Origin: Acidobacteriota bacterium
Lineage (GTDB): Bacteria; Acidobacteriota; Blastocatellia; Pyrinomonadales; Pyrinomonadaceae
DNA length: 64,000 nt
Direction: 5' to 3'
NCBI GenBank assembly: GCA_003223025.1
Contig: QHXR01000004.1
Location: 62,001 to 126,000 of the forward strand
Position 1 is the first letter of the stretch. Every line of letters starts with the position of its first letter. Below are positions 1-7,067 of the stretch, one piece after another. The notes beneath the pieces were generated by a model. It was not told the origin of the DNA. It did no database searches and was given only the letters and a program-made list of their open reading frames with translations. A program made the position numbers and the translations under genes.

Positions 1-369
1 TAACTTGGCGTTCAGAGTTGTCGGTTTAATGCCCAGCAGTTTTGCTGCATCTCGTTGATTTCCTTTGGTTTTGAACAATGCGTCGCGGATCAGTGATGCT
101 TCGAACGCGTCCATTTCGTTGTCGAGCTTTATCGCATCGCCTTTCTTTCTCGAGCGCGGCCCGACGATCTTCTTTAGCGAATCAACCTCGCGTAAAAATA
201 TCAGGATAAGTGAGCGAAGAGCCTCGATTCTGCTCGCCGCCTGTGAGAGATCCGTGATGTCCGTTTCGATAAGCGCGTACTCCGCGCGCTGTCTGATCTG
301 CGTCTCGCCCGTTCTCACACGCGGACGTTCGCCGACATACCTCTGGTTTGGATCAGGGGATAAATTCAT
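1..369 (-). CDS. Fis-type helix-turn-helix protein, 3' end outside window
   Basis: An open frame of 123 codons runs without a stop from the ATG at 369 to the window edge, so the C-terminus is missing. The last ~40 residues (FEASLIRDAL...GNQRDAAKLLGIKPTTLN) match the Fis/NtrC-type C-terminal HTH, where a helix ending in an N/R-rich turn precedes AAxLLGI. The first ~85 residues are helical and charged and show no AAA+ or receiver motif, so this is not a full NtrC activator. A GTG lies three codons upstream of the ATG. The likely role is a small DNA-binding regulator; its target is unknown. Confidence 0.7.
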   Translation of the reverse strand, partial: MNLSPDPNQRYVGERPRVRTGETQIRQRAEYALIETDITDLSQAASRIEALRSLILIFLREVDSLKKIVGPRSRKKGDAIKLDNEMDAFEASLIRDALFKTKGNQRDAAKLLGIKPTTLNAKL

Positions 370-866
370 AATAACCACCCGGGTAGATCAGTATTAATTT
401 GTCTATGAGAAAAAATGAAATGAGGGAAACAACGGGGTGAGCAATCAGCCCGAAAGCAGTTCTTGAATGAGAAATAAAACGAGTACATGTCCGGTAACGC
501 TGGAATGACTACTTTCCCCCTACATCGGTCGATCTTGAATAGAGAACCCCGTCGTGCCGATGTTTGTGACAGCTTTGTCTATGGCGATGATATACAAGTC
601 GGTTCTCTCCCAAATCAACAAAGTGCCGAATGGCGAACATTGTGTGGTGAACAGTTGAGCCACGTGTTTGTTCCGCAAATTTTTCCCTAGGCAACTGTGA
701 TGCCTGAAGCCGATACGGCGAGATCGAGTGTCGGTCAAGAAAAAGTTTCGCCACGATGAATTCAGCTCGCGCCGAGTAGAAAAGGAGTCGGCTTTATCCG
801 CGTCATCCGCGCAAATCCGTGGCAGATCCTTTAGCTTTTCTCCATGCCGGATCTGCTGATGGGAAC
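370..866. other. gene-free region
   Basis: About 500 bases between the Fis-type gene start and the terminator of the next minus-strand gene. Short ORFs occur on both strands, but none has a recognisable domain, a Shine-Dalgarno sequence or a plausible composition. No tRNA-like or other structured RNA was recognised. The promoter of the Fis-type gene should lie in its first ~100 bases. Confidence 0.5.
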
Positions 867-904
867 ACAAAAAAATCCCGCCGGAGTAAATCTTCGGCGG
901 GATT
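867..904 (-). terminator. rho-independent terminator of the sigma-like gene
   Basis: On the minus strand a perfect 10-bp stem (AATCCCGCCG pairing with CGGCGGGATT; 904-895 with 883-874) is followed by an uninterrupted T run (875-868). It lies ~85 bases downstream of the stop of the minus-strand gene ending at 990. Confidence 0.85.
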
Positions 905-989
905 CGCTTTGTTGTCGTGAGGAGAGGTTGGTTTGCGAGGTTGGTGGCTACCCGTGCTCGTACCTTGTGAGGATGGGGAGAAACTTGAC

Positions 990-2192
990 TCAGGCGAGAA
1001 TTTTTTCCGCGCCGACGCCGATCATGTCGCGAACTCGCCGCTTGAGTGCTTTTTCGAATTGGCGTGCTTCGTTGACGCCGGTGAATGAGAGTAGGGCGAG
1101 ATTTGATTCGATCCGCTTTCGATAATCGGAGACAAGCGAATCAGACACACCAAGCATCTCTGCGACCTCGAGCTGCGTACCGCTGTCGGAGATCAGATAG
1201 CAATGCCAGAGAACGTTGATCATGCGATCAAACTGCTTCTCTTTTCCGCGAACCGATTTACTGAGGCTCGTTAAAAATCCTTCGACAAATCCGGCGGCTT
1301 CCTGCTCCGCTTCGTTCCTCAGATAATCTTCTTCGGGAGTTTCGCGAATGTCCGGGACTTCGAAATGTGCTTTGTCCTCGTCGTCGCTGTCGCCGGAACC
1401 GCCAACCGGAACGAGATGGATATCCATGATCGGAAGACGCGACATGACGAAAGTTCGCAACGAGCGAACATCGACCGGAGAATCGATCGCCTTAAAGACG
1501 CGAACGATCAACTTCTCAAGCTCCGGATTGCTGATAACGATCTGCGCATCGCCGGTGCACCCGACCATACGAGTGTCGCGCTTTTGAAATGAAACAGCTT
1601 TGACGCGCTCGTCCATCTCCTGGACATCGCGGCGAGACTTTTCGATCTTCCAATCGGCAAGTCCGTACAATCGATCGGCGAGGCGACGATGGGCTTCGGG
1701 ATTACCGATATTGTCGAACCGCTTGAAGGTTGCACTCGTCTGGATCAAAGTCGAAATTCGGCGAGCGAGTCGATACGATTCGGGGTATCGTTTCCGAAGC
1801 TCGGCCGTGAGCATGTTCGTCAGCTCGATCTGACTGATCTCAGCTTCGACCTCGGCGTCAGACATACCGGTGTCGATGTAATGCTGAAATCTTTCCTTGC
1901 TGAGAAGAGCGACAAACAGTTCCTGCGTAAGATCGGTGTACGCGTTGTAGCGGCCTTCTTCGACGAGGAACCCGGCGCGCTTCGAGGCACGGACGAGAGG
2001 GTGAGACGATACGATTCGGTGAAGCTCGATCCAAATCTGATTTACGTCAGACGCCTGCAGGCTGTCGTTCCACTTCCCGACCTTTACCTGTTTGTTTTGG
2101 ATTGATCGCGGAAGACGATCCGCAGATTTGGCTGAGTTCATAAAGGCTCTTTGCGACTGGATCGTGAGAACTTTCGACAAAAGCTCACGCAT
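990..2192 (-). CDS. sigma-like/HTH regulatory protein of unknown family
   Basis: A 400-residue protein. The C-terminal third ends in a helix-turn-helix (around residues 350-375, TQLEVAEMLGVSDSLVSDY) that resembles sigma-70 region 4 or LuxR-type recognition helices. The N-terminal half contains a helical stretch (YTDLTQELFVALLSKERF, ~86-103) that recalls sigma region 2 (DLTQEVF). Between them lies a long unassigned segment with an acidic patch (SGDSDDEDKAHFE). No catalytic motif is visible. A sigma-factor-like or sigma-derived regulator is the best guess. It is divergent from the small zinc-finger gene at 2533, an arrangement that could reflect a regulator/anti-regulator pair (inference). The start is the first ATG and the Shine-Dalgarno is weak. 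Confidence 0.6.
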   Translation of the reverse strand: MRELLSKVLTIQSQRAFMNSAKSADRLPRSIQNKQVKVGKWNDSLQASDVNQIWIELHRIVSSHPLVRASKRAGFLVEEGRYNAYTDLTQELFVALLSKERFQHYIDTGMSDAEVEAEISQIELTNMLTAELRKRYPESYRLARRISTLIQTSATFKRFDNIGNPEAHRRLADRLYGLADWKIEKSRRDVQEMDERVKAVSFQKRDTRMVGCTGDAQIVISNPELEKLIVRVFKAIDSPVDVRSLRTFVMSRLPIMDIHLVPVGGSGDSDDEDKAHFEVPDIRETPEEDYLRNEAEQEAAGFVEGFLTSLSKSVRGKEKQFDRMINVLWHCYLISDSGTQLEVAEMLGVSDSLVSDYRKRIESNLALLSFTGVNEARQFEKALKRRVRDMIGVGAEKILA

Positions 2193-2532
2193 CGATAGGG
2201 CTAGATTGCCGTTCGGTCATATGTCGCAAACTGGGGTTTTGGTAGAAGTTCTTTTGAAACTGACTGCCGAGCAGGCTAGGTCAATTTGGCTGGTGGGTTG
2301 CGGGACTCTGGAGGCTCCTCACTACCGACATTTAGATACTAGCAACAATTCCAATTTTGGGCAATAGTTTTTTGCCATGTTGAACTTTGTTTCTCAGGGC
2401 TTATTTTCACTTTGTTTTCAGTAGTTTTGGAAGGTGGGCAGTATTATAGATTTATTTCGCACGTAGCAATTAATTCGAAGTCTTTTTATATTCGCGGCGT
2501 GCGTCTTCGCGCAGAACTGCGGTTTGAGTCTC
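2193..2532. promoter_or_regulatory. divergent intergenic region
   Basis: 340 bases between two divergent starts. The right half (2390-2490) is AT-rich compared with its surroundings and probably holds the promoter of the plus-strand gene. No clear operator palindrome and no additional ORF were seen. Confidence 0.4.
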
Positions 2533-2811
2533 ATGGAAGGTTTTTGCAAAACTAAAGCTTGCCCGTCGTCTGAGGAACTTTTGGCATTTCAGGCCGGCGT
2601 GATCGACATTGTTCGCAGCTCACGCGTCCGACGGCATCTGATCCTTTGTGAATTTTGTGAAGCCGAGCTGGCCTTCTATAAGCGGTATCCGCCGGGCGAG
2701 ATAAAGATAGAGCAGACGACTATCCCGGAACCTATGTTGGAGCTGGCAGAGGAGCTTTTGCAAAAGGAGCGCAATCTCGAGCCGCTGTATCGATTGGTCC
2801 GACGCGGCTGA
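2533..2811 (+). CDS. small soluble zinc-finger (zf-HC2-like) protein
   Basis: 92 residues from the ATG at 2533; a TTG three codons upstream is possible but has no ribosome site. Residues ~37-45 (RHLILCEFC) give the H-x3-C-x2-C pattern of anti-sigma zinc-finger domains, and two more cysteines lie at the N-terminus. There is no membrane segment, so it is not a membrane anti-sigma factor of the usual type. The ligand set suggests zinc-dependent binding of a regulator, perhaps the divergent sigma-like protein (inference). The stop codon directly abuts the stop of the convergent acyl-CoA ligase gene. Confidence 0.6.
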   Translation: MEGFCKTKACPSSEELLAFQAGVIDIVRSSRVRRHLILCEFCEAELAFYKRYPPGEIKIEQTTIPEPMLELAEELLQKERNLEPLYRLVRRG

Positions 2812-4632
2812 TCAACTGCCGCAGATCTCGTCGATCGCTTCACCGTATTTTTCATCGATGACCCCGCGTTTGATCTTGAGCGTCGGGGTCATTTCACCTT
2901 TGTCGATCGAGAATTCCCTCGGAAGAAGATAGACACGTTTGACGCGTTCGTAATCGCTGAGCTCGCGGGTGAGTTCGACGGCGTCGCGCTGAATGCGTTT
3001 GATGACCTGCGGATTTTCGCAGAGCTCTTCACGAGTTCCGGTCGCGTCGATCTTTTCATCCTTCAGAACTTCTTTCAGCGCTTCCCAGTCCGGAACGATC
3101 AATGCACCCACTTGTTTGCGCCCGCTTCCGACGACGACCGTCTGCGAGACGAGCGGACTTTGTTTCAATAAACTTTCGACCTGAAGCGGCGCGACGTATT
3201 TCCCGTTCGACAATTTGAATAGATCTTTCAATCGATCGGTGACATAAAAATGTCCGTCCTTGTCGACATAACCGACATCACCGGTGTGATAGAAACCTTC
3301 TGCATCGATGACGCGCGCGGTGTCTTCCGGATTCTGGAAGTAGCCCTTCATCACGTTCGCGCCGCGGATAAGAATCTCGCCATCCGAATCGGCGATCTTC
3401 ATTTCGATGCCTTCGAATGGAATTCCGATCGAGCCGACCTTATTGTCTTCGGAGCGATTCGCACTCGCGACACATGCTTCGGTCATCCCATAACCTTGGA
3501 GCACCGGAATCCCCGCCGCCCAAAACGCATAAGATAATTTTTTCGAAAGCGGAGCACCGCCCGAGACAAAAAATCGAAGACTTCCACCAACGCCGTCGCG
3601 CCATTTTGAGAACACGAGCCGGCTCGCGAATGCGTGCTTCGCAGCGAGCACGGGTGATATCGATCCGTGCGTATCTTTTGCAAGCCAGTAATCCTGACCG
3701 ACCTCGAGCGCCCAATTGAACAGACGCGTCTTCCATCCGCCGGCCGATTTACCTTTCTTAACGATCTTGTGATAGACCTGCTCGAACAGCCGCGGGACAG
3801 CGGTCATGATCGTCGGTCTTACTTCGTGAAGATGCGTGCCGATCTGATCGAACGAAGCGCAGTAGTTTATGGATACGCCGTTAGCGCAAAGAACATAGAA
3901 AACCGTCCGCTCGAAGATGTGCGAAAGCGGAAGGACTGCGAGACTCCGGTCGCTGTTTTTGATCGGCAGCCCGTTTGAGATCGCGACAATGTTCGAAACA
4001 AAATTGTTGTGGGTCAACATGACGCCCTTCGGCTCACCCGTCGTTCCCGATGTATAGATGATCGTCGCAAGATCGTCTTTTGTGACGCTTGCGAGTTCAT
4101 CTTCAAACGAAGTCAGCTCCGAATTTTCTCCGTGCTCCTCGACGTCATCGATGCTGATCGCACGTCGATCGTTTTCGGGAATCGCATCCTTCTCAAAAAA
4201 GATCAGACGCTCGAGTTGCTCGACGCTTCGAATCGCTTCTTCCGCATGCTTGAACAATTTCTTACCCGAAACGCAGAGCATCTTCGCACCGGAATTTTCG
4301 AGAATGAATCGGATCTGCTCCACGGCTTGCGTCGTGTAGATCGGAACATTCACCGCACGAAGCGAAAGGATAGCGAGATCGACGAGCGACCATTCGGGAC
4401 GATTTTCGGAAATGATCGCGATGCGATCGCCGGCGCGAACTCCGAGTTTCGAAAGTCCGAGTGCGATGCGCTTCACGCGTTCGATCGCCTCCGTCCCCGA
4501 GATCTTGTGCCACGTGTCACCGAGTTTGTACGCGAGTGCGTCCGGCTTGCTGTTTCGCCGAAAGGACTCGATACAAAAATGCGGAATGGTCTGTGGAATA
4601 TTTTCGAAACCGATAAGATTTTCAGCGTTCAT
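2812..4632 (-). CDS. long-chain fatty acid-CoA ligase (AMP-forming)
   Basis: 606 residues, the length of FadD15-type ligases. The ATP/AMP P-loop YTSGTTGEPKG lies at residues 193-203, the A5 motif GYGMTEA follows mid-protein, and YHTGDVGYVD and the hinge DRLKDLFKLSNGKYV precede the C-terminal lid. It should activate long-chain fatty acids to acyl-CoA via acyl-adenylate, at the cytoplasmic membrane. It stands alone on its strand, facing the zinc-finger gene. The family is certain; substrate chain length cannot be read from sequence. No signs of truncation. Confidence 0.93.
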   Translation of the reverse strand: MNAENLIGFENIPQTIPHFCIESFRRNSKPDALAYKLGDTWHKISGTEAIERVKRIALGLSKLGVRAGDRIAIISENRPEWSLVDLAILSLRAVNVPIYTTQAVEQIRFILENSGAKMLCVSGKKLFKHAEEAIRSVEQLERLIFFEKDAIPENDRRAISIDDVEEHGENSELTSFEDELASVTKDDLATIIYTSGTTGEPKGVMLTHNNFVSNIVAISNGLPIKNSDRSLAVLPLSHIFERTVFYVLCANGVSINYCASFDQIGTHLHEVRPTIMTAVPRLFEQVYHKIVKKGKSAGGWKTRLFNWALEVGQDYWLAKDTHGSISPVLAAKHAFASRLVFSKWRDGVGGSLRFFVSGGAPLSKKLSYAFWAAGIPVLQGYGMTEACVASANRSEDNKVGSIGIPFEGIEMKIADSDGEILIRGANVMKGYFQNPEDTARVIDAEGFYHTGDVGYVDKDGHFYVTDRLKDLFKLSNGKYVAPLQVESLLKQSPLVSQTVVVGSGRKQVGALIVPDWEALKEVLKDEKIDATGTREELCENPQVIKRIQRDAVELTRELSDYERVKRVYLLPREFSIDKGEMTPTLKIKRGVIDEKYGEAIDEICGS

Positions 4633-4744
4633 TGAGTGCGTTTATTCTTACAAAAGCATGCTCTTAAGTCCAACAACTTGGCCTGAAACCCATTGCCTTT
4701 AAGAGTTGGCACACATATAGTTTTTGAGAGCAGAATAGGATCGA

Positions 4745-5227
4745 ATGGAAAAAACGTTGGAGCAACGCATCTCGATGAGGCCGGTAAGCATTCCCGACGA
4801 CGAGAGATTTCTACAACATCTATACTTCTCGTCGCGAGGCGATCTTCACGGCTTGTTCGCCGACGAGCATCAGATGCGACAGCTATTATTGATGCAGTAC
4901 AAGGCACAGGCTACGAGTTATTCGCGCCAATTCCCTTCGGCCGAGCATGACATCATAATGCTCGACGAAGACCCCATCGGAAGATTGATAATTGATCGCG
5001 ATGCTAAAGCAGCACGGCTGATCGATATCACTCTGCTGCCCGAATCGCGCAACCTCGGAATCGGCACGTTGATCTTGACACGTTTCTCGGAACTTTTTGC
5101 CTCGCTCGAACTCGAGTTCGAGTTGAGCGTTCAGCGAACGAACCCGGCGCGGCAACTATACGAACGACTGGGATTCAAACTTGTCGGAGAAGACGAGACG
5201 CGTCTTCGTATGCGATGGAGCAATTGA
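4745..5227 (+). CDS. GNAT family N-acetyltransferase
   Basis: 160 residues with the GNAT acetyl-CoA loop R-N-L-G-I-G at ~102-107, preceded by the ITLLPE strand, and the C-terminal NPARQLYERLGF motif typical of the fold. The substrate is unknown. An AGGA element precedes the ATG. Only 3 bases separate its stop from the next gene (DUF6916), so the two are probably co-transcribed. Similar GNAT/DUF6916/tail-collar neighbourhoods are, from general knowledge, recurrent in bacteria; here the collar gene lies 1.2 kb further on, beyond a DUF6916 paralogue on the other strand. Confidence 0.88.
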   Translation: MEKTLEQRISMRPVSIPDDERFLQHLYFSSRGDLHGLFADEHQMRQLLLMQYKAQATSYSRQFPSAEHDIIMLDEDPIGRLIIDRDAKAARLIDITLLPESRNLGIGTLILTRFSELFASLELEFELSVQRTNPARQLYERLGFKLVGEDETRLRMRWSN

Positions 5228-5230
5228 AGG

Positions 5231-5551
5231 ATGGTCGATAGAGACAATTTTGCCGAAGTGCTCGGTTCGAAGTTCACGCTCAAGGCGAGCGGCGAACAGT
5301 CGGTCGACATCGAACTAACCGAAGTATCGGCGCTGAAAGAACGGCCGGGCAACAGTTCGTTCTCGCTCATCTTTACCGTTCCCGAATCCTACCGGGTCGA
5401 GCAAGGATTATTCGATCTCGAACATTCGACGCTCGGCGCGATGCAGTTATTTCTTGTTCCGGTCGGAATAAAAAAAGCCCGGCAAGAGCTCCAGGCCATA
5501 TTCAACTTTGCATTGGAGGAGGAGAATCCTGCTAACGCTTCAGGTGATTAA
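5231..5551 (+). CDS. DUF6916-type domain protein
   Basis: 106 residues without signal peptide or membrane segment. Its pattern (FAEVLGSKFTL, then SLIFTVPESYRVEQGLFDLEH, then FLVPVG) is shared with the exported protein encoded on the opposite strand just downstream, so the two are paralogues; I assign both to the DUF6916 type. Function unknown; the family often neighbours tail-collar proteins. GAAGG precedes the ATG. Its last 20 bases overlap the 3' end of the convergent paralogue. Likely operon with the GNAT gene. Confidence 0.75.
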   Translation: MVDRDNFAEVLGSKFTLKASGEQSVDIELTEVSALKERPGNSSFSLIFTVPESYRVEQGLFDLEHSTLGAMQLFLVPVGIKKARQELQAIFNFALEEENPANASGD

Positions 5552-5963
5552 CTACCAATTCAAACTCTGTCCGTTTTCGGCCGGTCGGAACAAGCAGTGC
5601 TGAAAACTCATTAAGTCCCGCCGTCCGCATTTCATAAACTCCCTGAGAAAGAGATTCCTTTCCGCGGGTTTTGAAGATTGCTGAATAACACTCGCCCGAA
5701 TAACCGCGCTTTGTGTTCGCCTTTCGAACGACATTTTTAACCTCGGTCAAAACCAGATCCAGTGTCTTTCCGTCATCTAATTTCGCAGCAAACGCCTTTC
5801 CGACAAAGCTCTCGACCTGCTTTGCGTTCATGGAAAACAAAGTATTGGAATTTGAAAACAATGCGCCGGCTGTTCCGGCGAGAGCGTTAACTCCGCCGCT
5901 CGAGATGGTGACCGCCGCGGCTGCACCAAGCGTTTGTACAAAATTCCTACGGGTAATTTTCAT
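5532..5963 (-). CDS. Tat-exported DUF6916-type protein
   Basis: 143 residues. The N-terminus MKITRRNFVQTLGAAAAVTI carries a twin-arginine signal (RRNFVQ) and a hydrophobic stretch, so export in folded form is predicted. The mature part (ESFVGKAFAAKL ... LSQGVYEMRTAGLNEFSALLVPTGR) aligns by eye with the cytosolic DUF6916 protein at 5231-5551. An AAGGAGA lies 7 bases before the ATG. The two paralogues overlap tail to tail by 20 bases. The function is unknown; one copy kept inside and one exported suggests a cargo or assembly role for the neighbouring collar protein (inference). Confidence 0.8.
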   Translation of the reverse strand: MKITRRNFVQTLGAAAAVTISSGGVNALAGTAGALFSNSNTLFSMNAKQVESFVGKAFAAKLDDGKTLDLVLTEVKNVVRKANTKRGYSGECYSAIFKTRGKESLSQGVYEMRTAGLNEFSALLVPTGRKRTEFELVVNHLKR

Positions 5964-6386
5964 GGGAAATCTCCTTGTGAAATTGAAGCGTGACGATTGT
6001 ATTCTCGTTCGAAAAATTTCTCAAGACAAATCTTCAGCGATTTGATTTTTGTTCAAAACCTTCTCGCGGAATTTCTTGCACGTCGTCGTTTTTGATCACG
6101 AACTTTCTCACGACAATTGTTTTGAATCTAAAGTTTCGGTCGAAAAGTTTTCGAATAATTTCCGCAGTGCAAAGTTTTTTCGCAAAAATTGTTTCTGGTT
6201 ACAGTCTTATTAGGTGAATTCTCGTCTGAAAAAAAACACAAGAAATTTCTTGTAAAAAAATATTACTTCGAAGTATGATGGTCGCACCTTTTCAATCAGC
6301 CTGGCGGCAACTGCGCTGTCAGATTTCTTCTTCCGGGTTACCGGTTTGCATCTTAGGTACTAAAACTTCGATCGTCTGGAGGTAAA
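5964..6386. promoter_or_regulatory. AT-rich divergent promoter region
   Basis: 423 bases between the Tat-exported DUF6916 gene and the collar gene. The stretch 6000-6270 is clearly more AT-rich than the genome average and includes runs such as GAAAAAAAACACAAG near 6228. It has no convincing ORF: the open frame at 5990-6217 is a composition artefact. It probably carries both promoters. Confidence 0.45.
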
Positions 6387-6917
6387 ATGTCAGAACCATT
6401 TCTTGGCGAAATAGTTATGTTCGCGGGAAATTTTGCTCCTCGAGGCTGGGCTTTCTGCCAGGGGCAACTTCTCTCAATCGCTCAAAACACTGCACTTTTT
6501 TCCATCCTTGGAACAACATACGGCGGCAACGGCCAAACGACGTTTGCTCTGCCTGATTTCAGAGGCCGAGTACCTATGGGCACAGGACAGGGGCCGGGAT
6601 TAAGTCCCCGAACCCTCGGCGAAGAGTCGGGGACGGAGACCGTAACTCTACTTTCGACCCAAATGCCGGCGCACACGCATACAGCCAGCGCACAATTGCA
6701 CGCCAGCACGCTTGCGGCGGATGACACATTACCGGCCGGCAACTTTCCTGCGGACGGCGGATCCTATCGGACCACCACTGATACAACCATGAACGCGAAT
6801 GCAGTAACGGTGACCAACGGGATTTCCGGCGGGAGTCAGCCGTTTTCGATCGTGCAGCCGTACTTGGTTATCAACTTTATCATTGCGATCGAAGGAATCT
6901 TTCCTTCCCGAAACTAG
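6387..6917 (+). CDS. phage-tail-collar (microcystin-dependent protein type) protein
   Basis: 176 residues. Residues ~6-60 match the collar domain of the MdpB-like family: EPFLGEIVMFAGNFAPRGWAFC at the start, then FSILGTTYGGNG and FALPDFRGRVPMG. A His-rich MPAHTHT follows at ~95, and the C-terminus YLVINFIIAIEGIFP is the usual family ending. A strong GGAGG lies 5 bases before the ATG. Such proteins form trimeric fibre tips in phage tails, but chromosomal stand-alone copies like this one, without tail genes nearby, have unclear roles. Usually several copies occur in tandem; here there is one. Confidence 0.88.
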   Translation: MSEPFLGEIVMFAGNFAPRGWAFCQGQLLSIAQNTALFSILGTTYGGNGQTTFALPDFRGRVPMGTGQGPGLSPRTLGEESGTETVTLLSTQMPAHTHTASAQLHASTLAADDTLPAGNFPADGGSYRTTTDTTMNANAVTVTNGISGGSQPFSIVQPYLVINFIIAIEGIFPSRN

Positions 6918-7067
6918 CGGATCGACGCTGATCTTCTCTGAGTTATCGGGCAATTTTTGCTTGTCGACTCGGGGAATGATCTCGTGCCGATACCGTCCAG
7001 TTTTCTAAACGACGCTTGGATTACCCCTGATCTTGCACCCGCGAGATCCCTTTGTCGGAGAGAAGCT

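Noticed and set aside
509-870. Overlapping minus-strand ORFs (81 and 116 codons) in the 370-990 gap
   Set aside because: No domain, no ribosome site and odd composition; two overlapping frames of similar length point to chance.
5990-6217. Plus-strand ORF of 75 codons in the AT-rich promoter gap
   Set aside because: Phe/Ser/Lys-rich, low-complexity translation of AT-rich DNA, with no start signal.
6387-6917. Collar-domain protein as evidence of a prophage
   Set aside because: No other phage genes (integrase, capsid, portal, tail tube) occur nearby; chromosomal stand-alone collar proteins are common.
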